The notes: generated by a model from the sequence alone, not told the origin. A DNA stretch of 64,000 nucleotides from JAYKJB01 sp035284745 [NCBI: Candidatus Sericytochromatia bacterium] (GCA_035284745.1 JAYKIL010000008.1:186001-250000), one strand, 5' to 3'; numbered from the stretch's first letter, positions 32,174 through 41,205 are shown. Numbers and translations are program-made.

Positions 32174-34448
32174 GCGCAGAAACTCGACACTACGAGTATA
32201 CTATCGGCGGCATTCACGACTCCACCTTGGACATTGGCTCGTGCTCCAGACGTCTCGGGATTATCCGAAGTTTCTCTCCTCTGGGTTTCAGGTTTGCTTG
32301 AGCGACCGGGACTGGCCATCAGCCATTTCCGAATTTAACCTGTTGCTGGCCGACGCCGCGTGCTGCGGGGAAGAACTCACTTTATGGGTTGAACTGCTCG
32401 ACGAGCTTGCCCGCCAATGCGTCGAGTGGGATGACTGGATCAGCCACTGGCCGGGCGGCGAGGAGGGCTTGGATAAATCCACTTTTTTTCTGGTACACGG
32501 GGTGCGCTCCCTTTCCTCCCAGGCCTATGAGCACGCTGGTTTTTATTTGCATCGGGCTGCGGAGGTCGCCCCCGAAAGCCCCCTGCCCCTCGCCTATTTG
32601 GGCATCCTGCACGAGGCCATTGGAAGCCCACCGGATGCGTTGGCATATTACGATGCCTCCCTGGAAGTGTCGTCACAGTTCTTCACTGTTCTTAATTCGG
32701 CCGGCAACTTGTGTCACGAATTGGGATTCTATGCGCGGGCGATTGGTTACTATGAAAAGGCACTGCCGCTGCTTGTTGAGCCCGGCAACCGGGCGGTCGT
32801 GCTGAACAACCTTGGCAACTCATTCAAAGCGGCTGGCATGCCTGAACGCGCGGTCAGCGCCTATTCTGAGGCACTGGCGTCGGATGATTCTCAACCCGTC
32901 GTGGCATTCGCCCTCTGCGAGACGTTGTTGCAAGTCAATCGCCCCCAACGCGCCCGGGGTATTCTGCTGAAGACCCTGGACGACCCCTCATTCGATGAGT
33001 GGTCTCAAGAAAATCGAACCCAGGCATTCGCGCTGCTGGCTCGCGTGTGCCTCGCAACAGGCGAGCATCTTGAAGCGACGTTTTATGCCTGGTTGCGCAT
33101 TGGAGGCCAAGTCAAGGATGAAGCGGCTGCGGGCGTGGATACCTTCTTGAAGGCACTGTATGCGTCATTGATCTCGGCACCGCACGAGACGTCCGCTGAG
33201 GCGTTGCTGGCTCACGTGAGCAGACGCCTCGGGTACCTCGATGCTGCTTTTTTGCACGCCAAGCGAGTAGTGAATAGTCTTTCACCGCAGGCGGTTTACT
33301 TTGGTGAACTGGGGGCGACCTGTTTGTTGATGGGAAAAAATGACGTAGGCTTGGAGGCACTTGAGGAAGCTCAGGCCAGTGCCCCCGAGAACCCTTCATA
33401 TTTCGCACTCAGAGCAATGGCGCTCTGGCGTTCGGATCCGGAGCAGGCACGCGTATCTCTCGGGGAGGCGATTCGCATCGAACCCTATGTGGCGCAGCAC
33501 CGTTGTGACCTTGCCTGGTTGGAGATGAATCAAGGAAGAACCGAAATTGCGAGAAATCGCCAAACAGAAGCGTTATTACTTTGGGATGAGTGCCCCGTGC
33601 TATTTGCATCGCACGGCCCATTGCTTCAGCGCGGATATTTTCACGATTTGGTTGAACGCTTCAGTCATCCAACCTCTGACGAAGAGATGATTAACGCGGC
33701 GAACTACGCTTACCTTGCAGGCCAAGGCGAAATCGCCCGAGCCCACCTGCGAAAACTTCTTGAGAAATTTCCTGACTCGTCCCAAGCCTTGTTTAATTAT
33801 GCGTGGATCGTCAACCAGACTGTCGGCGTCGCCCAGGCTGCTCCATTGTGGCGGCGCGCTTTGGAGCAAGATAAGTCCGATTCCTTGACGCGATTTTTTG
33901 CGTCGCGGAGTCTCTTATTTTGTGATGCAAGCGCGAAACAAGGGGTGATTCAAGAGCTTGAACGTGCGGTGGGGGGCAATCCACAAGACTATTTGTCACG
34001 GCTCCTTTTGGCGAAGTTAATGGAACCGGAAAGAGAGGCTCTCGTCCATCTGGAGGCCATTGCCGCTGCGTATGGAGGCTTGTATTCGCCTTGGTATTGG
34101 CTCGGGCAGGCGCATTTCTTTCGGCGTGAATGGGATTTGGCCCGTCCGTTTCTCGAGAAAAGTATTCGATTAAACCCTAAATTTCCCAAGTCTCGCTCGC
34201 TGCTCGCCCAATGTTATGGGCAATTAGGAGACACGCTCCGTAAGCACGTACAAAACGGTATTTGCTATTATCTCACAGGACACTTGCACAAAGCGTGCAG
34301 TGAACTAGAGCGGGCTTTGGCAGAGGCCCCCGAGGATGAAAGCGCTCGATATTTTCTGATCCAGGCTCAATCCGGCCTGGATGCCCGACGGGCTCCGGGC
34401 GCGAAAGAACTGCTCGACATTCTAAAATCGCCGGAACGGCTGCCGTAA
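32172..34448 (+). CDS. Large TPR-repeat protein
   Basis: Up to 758 residues, made almost wholly of helix-turn-helix repeats of TPR type (for example PLAYLGILHEAIGSPPDALA, then VLNNLGNSFKAAGMPERAVS and SRSLLAQCYGQLGDTLRKHV). There is no signal peptide or membrane helix, so it is probably a cytoplasmic scaffold. The N-terminal start is doubtful: ATG 32172 overlaps the TATAAT box, has no ribosome site, and the first ~23 residues are unlike the rest. GTG 32241 is an alternative. Partner and process unknown. It converges with the lipoprotein gene at 34455. Confidence 0.75.
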   Translation: MRRNSTLRVYYRRHSRLHLGHWLVLQTSRDYPKFLSSGFQVCLSDRDWPSAISEFNLLLADAACCGEELTLWVELLDELARQCVEWDDWISHWPGGEEGLDKSTFFLVHGVRSLSSQAYEHAGFYLHRAAEVAPESPLPLAYLGILHEAIGSPPDALAYYDASLEVSSQFFTVLNSAGNLCHELGFYARAIGYYEKALPLLVEPGNRAVVLNNLGNSFKAAGMPERAVSAYSEALASDDSQPVVAFALCETLLQVNRPQRARGILLKTLDDPSFDEWSQENRTQAFALLARVCLATGEHLEATFYAWLRIGGQVKDEAAAGVDTFLKALYASLISAPHETSAEALLAHVSRRLGYLDAAFLHAKRVVNSLSPQAVYFGELGATCLLMGKNDVGLEALEEAQASAPENPSYFALRAMALWRSDPEQARVSLGEAIRIEPYVAQHRCDLAWLEMNQGRTEIARNRQTEALLLWDECPVLFASHGPLLQRGYFHDLVERFSHPTSDEEMINAANYAYLAGQGEIARAHLRKLLEKFPDSSQALFNYAWIVNQTVGVAQAAPLWRRALEQDKSDSLTRFFASRSLLFCDASAKQGVIQELERAVGGNPQDYLSRLLLAKLMEPEREALVHLEAIAAAYGGLYSPWYWLGQAHFFRREWDLARPFLEKSIRLNPKFPKSRSLLAQCYGQLGDTLRKHVQNGICYYLTGHLHKACSELERALAEAPEDESARYFLIQAQSGLDARRAPGAKELLDILKSPERLP

Positions 34449-34454
34449 GAGGTG

Positions 34455-35279
34455 TTATCGTGACTGGCCTTCAGCGTTGAATGCCTCGAGCGGAAGCCAG
34501 TTCAAAGTGCCACCGAACCGCGGGGTTCCGGGTGGCCGCTTATCTGCGGTTACAACGGGCCCACCTTTTTCCATGCGGCGAAGCAAGCCCTCGGCGACGA
34601 GTTTTTTTGGCAGCCCACCGATGAGGATGGTGATGGTTTCTACCATCTTTGCACAGCCCAATCCCTCGGTGTACCAGTAGTCGAGCGAATCGTTCCCCCC
34701 ATTCGCGTATTGAAGTGTATGGCGGACGTGCAAGGCGCTAAAGCTCCCGGCCGGGACCCTGATGGATTCCCAGCCGACGATGGAAACCGTTTCAGAATTT
34801 CCCAGTGGGAGTTGTCTCCCTGCCCACGACTGATCGGCCTTTATCGGAAATTTTAAAATTTTCAAAAAAGGCCCTCCGGGAGGCGGCGGGTCCGCGAGAC
34901 GCGAGAGCGAAATTTCACGAGGAGTGGTCTGCACCCGTGTCTCTGGGAGTTGAAGGTCCCGGTAGCGACGGCGCAGAACCGCCTCGCGAAGCCCCTTTGT
35001 CTCAGCGACGCTTAACACAGCCATCTCCATCGGCGTCTCATTCCCTGGAATTCCGTCGCGTATGGCGCGTGTCGCATAATGCCAGGTCAGGCCTTGGGCA
35101 GTCGGGTACAGGGAACGCCCAGAAGCAGATTGACCCGAAAACGTTATCTCGCGAGCCCCCACGTGAAGCGGTGCACTCACCCCGCCCTGGCAACCTGCCA
35201 GACAAGAAAAAGCAACGGATGCGATTTGCAAAAAAATCGTATAGCCGTATGGGCGGTGCGAATGAAGGCAAGCGGGCAT
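34455..35279 (-). CDS. Lipoprotein of unknown function
   Basis: 274 residues. The N-terminus carries a hydrophobic stretch ending in a lipobox (AFSCLAGC), so it is probably a lipid-anchored periplasmic protein. The central part has SLYPTAQGLTWHYATRA and GWESIRVPAGSFSALHVRHT followed by DYWYTEGLGCAKM, a pattern common in predicted periplasmic beta-rich proteins that I cannot assign to a named family. The ATG at 35279 has no clear ribosome site. It is divergent from the small lipoprotein at 35356, across an AT-rich 76-base region. Confidence 0.65.
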   Translation of the reverse strand: MPACLHSHRPYGYTIFLQIASVAFSCLAGCQGGVSAPLHVGAREITFSGQSASGRSLYPTAQGLTWHYATRAIRDGIPGNETPMEMAVLSVAETKGLREAVLRRRYRDLQLPETRVQTTPREISLSRLADPPPPGGPFLKILKFPIKADQSWAGRQLPLGNSETVSIVGWESIRVPAGSFSALHVRHTLQYANGGNDSLDYWYTEGLGCAKMVETITILIGGLPKKLVAEGLLRRMEKGGPVVTADKRPPGTPRFGGTLNWLPLEAFNAEGQSR

Positions 35280-35355
35280 GATTTGATATTAAATCTGTTT
35301 TATATTACTGTAAAGAATATTTTAGAAAATGATGATAGAGAGCCAAGGAGGCGCG

Positions 35356-35754
35356 ATGTTAAAACCACAAATTTGGTCGGGGTTAGCTTCATCCTGCTTA
35401 ATCGCGGCACTGGCCGTGGTCAGCCTGACGGCTTGCCAGGGCCCTACCACCGTCATTGGGCGGGCGACACCGACGGTGGGCAGTGCCGGGACCGGTTCTT
35501 CCAATACAACGGCAACCGTGAACGCACGCCCCCAGATCATCATCAAGTTTCGCAATGAATTGCGAATTTCCGAAATCGCAGCTTTTAGGAGCACATACGG
35601 CCTGACGAATGTCGGAGCCATTCCTGAATTGGGAGTTTACATCGAGGAATTCTTGGGAGATCGCCCCGTGCAAGACCTCTTGCGTGAACTGCAAAGCTCA
35701 CCCATGGTGATTTACGCAGAGTTGAATCAACAAGTTACGTTGCCCCTCCAGTAA
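35356..35754 (+). CDS. Lipoprotein with subtilase-propeptide-like domain, no protease
   Basis: 132 residues, ATG 35356 with AAGGAGG upstream (two more upstream in-frame ATGs lack this). A signal peptide ends in the lipobox SLTAC. After a ~35-residue Gly/Ser/Thr linker, residues ~60-130 (IIIKFRNELRISEIAAFRST, then LGVYIEEF, and MVIYAELNQQVTLPLQ) resemble the N-terminal inhibitory prodomain of S8 subtilases (fervidolysin-type), which ends in a similar YAEPN-like motif before the protease. Here the chain stops at that point. It could be a free-standing protease inhibitor or chaperone. The domain call is by eye. The AT-rich stretch 35283-35330 probably holds its promoter. Confidence 0.65.
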   Translation: MLKPQIWSGLASSCLIAALAVVSLTACQGPTTVIGRATPTVGSAGTGSSNTTATVNARPQIIIKFRNELRISEIAAFRSTYGLTNVGAIPELGVYIEEFLGDRPVQDLLRELQSSPMVIYAELNQQVTLPLQ

Positions 35755-35771
35755 AGTTCTGACCCATCAGA

Positions 35772-35806
35772 AACGCCCCTGCATCTTCCTGCAGGGGCGT
35801 TTTGTT
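35772..35806 (+). terminator. Rho-independent terminator of the propeptide-like lipoprotein gene
   Basis: AACGCCCCTGCA, loop TCTTCC, TGCAGGGGCGTT, then TTTGTTT: a 12-bp perfect stem ending in a T-tract, 18 bases after the stop codon. Confidence 0.92.
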
Positions 35807-35813
35807 TGAAACT

Positions 35814-35848
35814 AAAAAGGGCCCCGACTTAAGTCGAGACCCTTCTTT
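35814..35848 (-). terminator. Terminator of the qcr operon
   Basis: On the minus strand GGGTCTCGACTTAAGTCGGGGCCC forms an imperfect stem around CGACTTAAGTCG, followed by TTTTT. It lies 11 bases past the qcrC stop, and the arrangement with T-runs on both sides could work in both directions. Confidence 0.7.
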
Positions 35849-35858
35849 TCTTGTCGAA

Positions 35859-36638
35859 TTAGGGCTCCGTTGCCGATTCCTTCAACCAATTCGCCACTTG
35901 CTTAATTTCATCATCCGAGAGCTGTCCCTTGAACGATGGCATACCGCCTTTGCCGTTGGTGATGGACGAAATGATATCTCGGCCCTCAAGGAAAGATTTG
36001 CTTGCCAAGTTGGCCTGGGGCATATTCTTCTTCGTTGCGCCGTGACACATCGTGCATTTGGCCGAGAAAATGGCCTCACCACCCCCAGCATCCGCCACAG
36101 CGGGTGCCCCAGAATCGCCACCATCGTGACCACCCGACTTCGCATCGTGCCCTGCACCCGCCTTCTTAAGCTCTTGGGCGTGCGGATCGTTTGCGTCAGC
36201 CCAATAGGCCAGACCTGTCAGGCCCACGACGAAAAAGACCAGTAACGACATCATAGACACGGCCACTGGACGCTTCGTCCAGCGTCGATAGGGGTTGGTG
36301 TCGTAGAAAGGAAGTAGCAACAACGCCGCACCAATGCCGCCCGGAATGATGGCAACGGCAAAAATTGCCCAAGGGCCGGGGAAATACTTTAAGAGCTCAA
36401 AGAGCCACATAAAATACCACTCGGGACGGGGCAGGTACTGACTGGTTGGATCAGCCGGCGCATCTAAGTGCACTCCCAAGGTGTAGGTCAAGACAATCAA
36501 CAACCCAAGAATGGCCGCCGCCACGATCACGTCTTTGATGGTTGCGAACGGATGAAAGGGGTACCCGGCCTCCTTCATCTTCTTGTACTCGACGTCGTAG
36601 ACCTGTTTTTCGATTGGATCCTCGAAGAAGCCTCCCAT
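35859..36638 (-). CDS. qcrC: Menaquinol-cytochrome c reductase subunit QcrC (cytochrome b C-terminal half fused to cytochrome c)
   Basis: 259 residues. The N-terminal ~145 residues are the subunit-IV-like half of cytochrome b, with three helices and the quinol-site motif PEWY (72-75) in YLPRPEWYFMWLFELLKYFPG. A Gly/His/Asp-rich linker (~150-185) leads to a cytochrome c domain with CTMCH (C195, C198, H199) and a probable axial Met in GGMPSF. This b/c fusion is the QcrC architecture known from Bacillus-type b6c complexes. It starts two bases after the qcrB stop. Confidence 0.92.
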   Translation of the reverse strand: MGGFFEDPIEKQVYDVEYKKMKEAGYPFHPFATIKDVIVAAAILGLLIVLTYTLGVHLDAPADPTSQYLPRPEWYFMWLFELLKYFPGPWAIFAVAIIPGGIGAALLLLPFYDTNPYRRWTKRPVAVSMMSLLVFFVVGLTGLAYWADANDPHAQELKKAGAGHDAKSGGHDGGDSGAPAVADAGGGEAIFSAKCTMCHGATKKNMPQANLASKSFLEGRDIISSITNGKGGMPSFKGQLSDDEIKQVANWLKESATEP

Positions 36639-36640
36639 GA

Positions 36641-37330
36641 CTACTTGCCCCCCTTCACGCGATCGTAAGCTTCATCAAGACGCTCCGGCAGGGGCGTAAT
36701 TCCTATTTTTACGACCAAATAGAGATGGATTCCGAGGAAAACCAGCATCAACGCTGGAATCATCAACATGTGGATTGCGTAGAAACGTGTCAGCGTGAGG
36801 GCGCCCAGAGTTTCCCCGCCGCGGAGCAACTTCTTCGAAAACTCTCCAACGATAGGAATACTTTCCGGAACCTTGGTTCCCACCTCGGTGGCCCAGTAGG
36901 CTTTCTGGTCCCAGGGTAGCAAGTAGCCTGTGAACCCCAACCCCAGAACCAACCCCAACAATCCGACCCCCGACATCCATGTAAGCTCTCGAGGATACTT
37001 ATAGGCTCCGTAAAAGAACACCTGGAGCATATGCATCACCACGATGACGACCATCGCGCTCGCGCCATAATGGTGCAACCCACGAACCAGTTTCCCAAAG
37101 GCAATTTCTTCGGTCAAAAATTTAACGCTGTCATATGCGTGGTCCGGAGTTGGCGCATAATAAACCGCCAAAAACATCCCAGACACCGCCATAATGATGA
37201 AGGTGAACAACGCGCCAAACCCTAGCGTGTACCACCAATCAATTTTGGGAACATTGCGAGAAACCAATGCCGCATCGATGTCTCGAACCCCAAGGCGCAG
37301 GTCTAGCCATTCAAAGACTTTGCCCACCAT
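36641..37330 (-). CDS. qcrB: Cytochrome b subunit QcrB (cytochrome b6-like)
   Basis: 229 residues from ATG 37330, with AAGGAG seven bases upstream. Four helices; haem-b histidines are H86 (or H87), H100, H187 and H202. The last two are separated by 14 residues, the b6-type spacing. GYLLPWDQKAYWATEVGT is the conserved quinone-site segment. The position that holds the haem c(n/i)-binding Cys in b6f and Bacillus proteins (FYCLG) is WYTLG here, so that haem is probably absent. With QcrC it forms the membrane core that oxidises quinol. No Rieske (QcrA) gene is adjacent: the next gene upstream is alr. Confidence 0.93.
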   Translation of the reverse strand: MVGKVFEWLDLRLGVRDIDAALVSRNVPKIDWWYTLGFGALFTFIIMAVSGMFLAVYYAPTPDHAYDSVKFLTEEIAFGKLVRGLHHYGASAMVVIVVMHMLQVFFYGAYKYPRELTWMSGVGLLGLVLGLGFTGYLLPWDQKAYWATEVGTKVPESIPIVGEFSKKLLRGGETLGALTLTRFYAIHMLMIPALMLVFLGIHLYLVVKIGITPLPERLDEAYDRVKGGK

Positions 37331-37475
37331 CAGGAGACTCCTTCTACGTTTAAACCAAGAATATGGCCGCGATAATATCGTGGGGACCGCCTGCCAGGAC
37401 GTGGCAAGGCCGAACACAACGTCGGGATCGTACAGCCAGGCGCCGCATCCCGTCAATGACACTCCGCACCGTCAC

Positions 37476-38597
37476 TCAGCGATAGTACACCCGAGGCAGT
37501 CGCTGACCCAGTCCGCAAAGGATTTCATAGGTAATGGTGCCCGAAGCCTCCGCCCAACTGGCGGCGTCAATGGCTTCATCACCCTGGCCCCCAAGCAGCA
37601 CCACCTCTTCTCCTGGCTCTACCGGCACGCGTCCGACATCCAATACCGTTTGATCCATTGAAATGACACCCACCATGGGGCAAATTTTCCCACGAACGAG
37701 CGCCTGGCCGCAGTTCGAAAGGGCACGAGGCAGACCATCACCGTAACCCACCGGGACCAATGCCAATCGAGTGGCTTGTTCTGAAGCCCAGTTCAATCCG
37801 TAACCGACACGGGTATTCTGGGGAACATCCTTTACCTGCGAAATTCGGGCCCGAACGCTTACTACAGGGGTGAGTCGAACCGGAGACCCTTCAAGTGGCC
37901 GCGGGGAGTGCCCGTACAACGCCAAACCCACACGGACCATGTCGAAATGTGACTCTGGCAGATGCAACGCTGCACCGCTGTTCGCGAGGTGACAAATGAG
38001 CCCCGGAACCCCGCTCTTAAGTCGACTTGCCAGTGTGGAGAAACGCTCTATCTGCCTTCTTGCATCCACTTCTTCCGATGAGTCAGCCGTCGCCAAGTGG
38101 GAGCATAAACCAACCAATCGTAAATCGGCTGCGTGCAGTATATATTGTACAAGCGCCCCGGCCTCGTGGGACTCACATCCCACCCGGGTCATCCCGGTAT
38201 TCACCTTGAGGTGCAGTTCGGCCGGTTTTCCGAGACCCTTTGCCACACCTTCGACCACTTGTATCTGGCGCCCCGAACTCACTGTCAATTGCAAACTGTG
38301 CTCAAGCGCCAGAGCGTAGGCCGCATCCGGAATAATTCCCAGAATCAATATCGGCGCCGTGTGACCCGATCGTCGCAGTCGCACTCCCTCCTCAACAGTG
38401 GCAACCCCGAGCGCCGTGGCTCCGTTTTGCAAGCACGCCTCAGCGACAGCTCCGGCTCCGTGGCCGTAACCATCCGCCTTCACGACGGCCATCAAGCGAA
38501 CGTCGGGCCCCAAAGCGCTCCTGATGGCGCGCACGTTCTCAGCGACCCCCACCAGGTCAACCCCTAACCAGGCGCCCCGAAGATTGGCCTGTTCCAT
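37476..38597 (-). CDS. alr: Alanine racemase
   Basis: A 373-residue PLP enzyme that makes D-alanine for peptidoglycan. The PLP lysine is in MAVVKADGYGHGA, followed by GVATVEEGVRLR, LKVNTGMTRVG and CHLANSGAAL. The C-terminal catalytic Tyr region is VGYGLNW, and MVGVISMDQTVLDVG follows. ATG 38597 gives a standard N-terminus (MEQANLRGAWLGVDLVGVAEN); a GTG at 38663 would add 22 atypical residues. No good ribosome site is seen for either. Confidence 0.96.
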   Translation of the reverse strand: MEQANLRGAWLGVDLVGVAENVRAIRSALGPDVRLMAVVKADGYGHGAGAVAEACLQNGATALGVATVEEGVRLRRSGHTAPILILGIIPDAAYALALEHSLQLTVSSGRQIQVVEGVAKGLGKPAELHLKVNTGMTRVGCESHEAGALVQYILHAADLRLVGLCSHLATADSSEEVDARRQIERFSTLASRLKSGVPGLICHLANSGAALHLPESHFDMVRVGLALYGHSPRPLEGSPVRLTPVVSVRARISQVKDVPQNTRVGYGLNWASEQATRLALVPVGYGDGLPRALSNCGQALVRGKICPMVGVISMDQTVLDVGRVPVEPGEEVVLLGGQGDEAIDAASWAEASGTITYEILCGLGQRLPRVYYR

Positions 38598-38688
38598 GGA
38601 GTTCTTGAGGGTCGAACGCTGGTATACGCTTCGACTGGTCTCTATCACGCGCCAATCGTACACTGAACTCGTTATTTGCGCGAGGATT

Positions 38689-39984
38689 CTAAGGCCTTTG
38701 CGACGAGGATGCTGGGGCCCAGTGATAGCCGATGCTCAAGTCCCATATGGCGGTGGGGTCGCCGGGTCGAGCCAGGAGAGGATAACGCAATCCAAGACTG
38801 AGGGATCTCCAGCGCCCACCCACTCGAAGGTGCGTCGCGGGCCACAGTCCGGAGGTGGCTCCTTGCAACACGGCAGCCCTGACCCCAACCCCCCCCTCAA
38901 AATTGATGTCTTCACCTGATTGGGTCCGATGTCCCGTCGCAAGCAGGTCAAAGGCCAGTGAGACCCCATCAAGCGAATCGACTGAACGGGTGAATAATGT
39001 CTTTGGGGCCAACCCCCCAATCATCCATATACTGGGCCGTAAGTCCAACGTCGGGAGAAGTGTTCGGCCGTACTCAAGGCTCAACATATCGAAAAAACTC
39101 CCTCCAAGGGCCATCCCATAGGATGCCCTCCATTCACCAGGAAACTGCCGAGGAAGGGAAGATGTTTCCGAGACGACAGTCGCCGCAGCGGGCGTCGAGG
39201 GCGCGGGCGTTGTGAAAAACGAAGGCTTGGAATTCCGATCTGGACGGGATGTTTCCAAACGCCCCGCGGTGTCCGGCGAAGGCCCTGAGGAGGCCTCGCT
39301 CGACCCTACTTCCGGTAAATCACTCAAGCCAGGGGGTGATTCGCGGAGAACCCCGGGAACGTCCTGTTTTAAGGCCACATTCTCCGGCTCAATCTTTGAT
39401 GAGATTCGGGGACGCAAGGTACCCCCCTGGACGGGCGAGGGTGCTCGTGAAACCACGGGAGGCGAGGGTTGCTCCTCGGCTGCAGCCACTGTGGGCGCTG
39501 GCGTCCCTGGTGTTTCTCTCGTAACCGTGAAGTTTTCCGGTGGCGAGGGGATTTCCTCAGGCCGTTCGCGGCGATAAGCAATCCGTCGGTCGTACTCATC
39601 ACGCGTGATCTGATCTTTCAGATAAGCGTGGAGATCAGAGTGGCGAATGCGGCAACGCTGGATCACGTGGTCATGGGTGTGCTCAAAAACCACCTCCACG
39701 GGGGCGGCCCAACTCTGGAACGCTGCGAAGGCAACCAGACTCGCGCGTTTGAGGAAAAGAGCGCGATCCATCGGGCCTTTGCACAACACAATCAAGCGCC
39801 GGGGTGCCTCAGCATAGACCGACGTGATCGCCAACCCCTCTTTAGCGGCCACTGCTTTGACCGCCTGTAGAGGAAGAAGGCGGGGTGCAGTCCGTGCAAG
39901 GGCTGGGTCGTCCGGGGCATTCACGACAAGGAACAAAGAGGCGCAGACCAACAGCCGCACGACCGTTTTTTCGTGCATCATCAT
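38689..39984 (-). CDS. Secreted protein with Pro-rich linker and predicted C-terminal beta-barrel
   Basis: 431 residues. A signal peptide covers about the first 31 residues (VVRLLVCASLFLVVNAPDDPALA). Residues ~35-150 form a small mixed domain, ~155-290 are Pro/Ser/Glu-rich and disordered, and ~290-425 have alternating strands with Gly/Arg/Trp (EWRASYGMALGGSFFDMLSL, THLRVGGRWRSLSLGLRYPL) suggesting an outer-membrane-type barrel. Start: three tandem ATGs directly abut the TAA of the upstream gene, so the two are translationally coupled. No family recognised. Confidence 0.65.
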   Translation of the reverse strand: MMMHEKTVVRLLVCASLFLVVNAPDDPALARTAPRLLPLQAVKAVAAKEGLAITSVYAEAPRRLIVLCKGPMDRALFLKRASLVAFAAFQSWAAPVEVVFEHTHDHVIQRCRIRHSDLHAYLKDQITRDEYDRRIAYRRERPEEIPSPPENFTVTRETPGTPAPTVAAAEEQPSPPVVSRAPSPVQGGTLRPRISSKIEPENVALKQDVPGVLRESPPGLSDLPEVGSSEASSGPSPDTAGRLETSRPDRNSKPSFFTTPAPSTPAAATVVSETSSLPRQFPGEWRASYGMALGGSFFDMLSLEYGRTLLPTLDLRPSIWMIGGLAPKTLFTRSVDSLDGVSLAFDLLATGHRTQSGEDINFEGGVGVRAAVLQGATSGLWPATHLRVGGRWRSLSLGLRYPLLARPGDPTAIWDLSIGYHWAPASSSQRP

Positions 39985-41205
39985 TTAAAACTTTTCCCGC
40001 ACCGCAGCCGGAATGTGCAGTTCGGGCATGGCAGGTGCGCCGTGGAAGACCGGACGACTCGTGGCGGCCCCCGTTTTGCGAGCCAATGTTTTGAAGGGGG
40101 GCTTGTGCTTGGGAACGGCCATCGGCCTTGCGGTCGCCACCACTCGAGCGGGCCGAACCATCGGGGGCGCAGCGTTGGGTGGCGCTAATTGCTGATGGGC
40201 ACCCAGCCTATCTCCTTGTTCGATTCGGGTTGAAAGCTCAGAAACCCGTTGGATCGCGTGGGCACCGAGTCCTTCATCCTTCGAACTGCGTGCGATGCAC
40301 TGCCAAGCCCCCAAGGCTGCCTCGAGATCGCCGTCCACCTCCAGGCGACTGGCTTCGCTGGCAAGCGCAGCCATTGCCACTCTATACCCCGATGACTCAG
40401 ACGCTTGAATCACCTCGTGAGACGGTTCTGAGGCAAGAACAGGCGCGCGTCCCCAAATCAAAAGCGCCGCAAGACCCAGCGATGTAAAGGCGCTCAGGGC
40501 CGTCGCATAGAGCCAACGCGAACGCGACTTTTCAGCGTGTGCTGCGAGCGAGAAAAGGCGATCTAACTCAAGCTCTCGCGACCTTATCTGTTCAACCAAT
40601 GCGTCAATATCGCGTTGCTTGGATCGGCAATCTTGTTCCAGCTTGCTCCGGGTCTCGTATTCTTGAGCAACAAAAGCTTTTAATTGAGTTTCCAGAGACT
40701 CAATCCGGCGGTGACTCTCCATCAGATCGGCCTGAAGCGCTTGTCCCGTGTTTCGCAGGTCTTCATTTTCTTGCCGCAAACCCGCTACTTCAATGCAGGC
40801 CTGCTCAAAACCAACGGGTTCATCACTGGGAGGAACATCCGAGAGCGTCATCCAACCTTGTTCCCAAGCCTCCCTGGCGCGAGGCTTAATCACAGGCAGG
40901 CTTCTGAGCCTTTCGAAGGCTTTTAAGCGTGACGGGTCAAGCTGTGCCACAGCAACCAAAGTCTGTATGGCAGCGGCTTGGACTTCCTCGTCCGTCGATG
41001 TCAACACCACCAACAATACAGAATCCCAGCTGCGTGCCGTCCGCGAAAGCAAACGCAGCGCGGCCAGCCGCGCGGCCGGTGCGCCCTCCAGGCCAAGTGC
41101 CGCAATCGCGTCATCAAACCAGAGGGATTCCGGCAAAATGTTCTTATCGGAATTGGCTTCGGCCCCTTGGGAGGGTAAACCTTGTGAATCCCACGACTCG
41201 CTCAT
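39985..41205 (-). CDS. Single-span membrane protein with coiled coil
   Basis: 406 residues. The N-terminal ~110 residues are helical and HEAT-like (ALRLLSRTARSWDSVLLVVL, AAIQTLVAVAQLD). A coiled coil runs about 135-215 (heptad-like LRQENEDLRNTGQALQADLM and so on). One transmembrane helix lies near 228-248 (LYATALSAFTSLGLAALLIW), followed by a helical repeat and a Pro/Ala/Lys-rich tail. This suggests an inner-membrane protein linking cytoplasm and periplasm. It abuts the secreted barrel-like gene and could position it. Function unknown. Confidence 0.65.
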   Translation of the reverse strand: MSESWDSQGLPSQGAEANSDKNILPESLWFDDAIAALGLEGAPAARLAALRLLSRTARSWDSVLLVVLTSTDEEVQAAAIQTLVAVAQLDPSRLKAFERLRSLPVIKPRAREAWEQGWMTLSDVPPSDEPVGFEQACIEVAGLRQENEDLRNTGQALQADLMESHRRIESLETQLKAFVAQEYETRSKLEQDCRSKQRDIDALVEQIRSRELELDRLFSLAAHAEKSRSRWLYATALSAFTSLGLAALLIWGRAPVLASEPSHEVIQASESSGYRVAMAALASEASRLEVDGDLEAALGAWQCIARSSKDEGLGAHAIQRVSELSTRIEQGDRLGAHQQLAPPNAAPPMVRPARVVATARPMAVPKHKPPFKTLARKTGAATSRPVFHGAPAMPELHIPAAVREKF

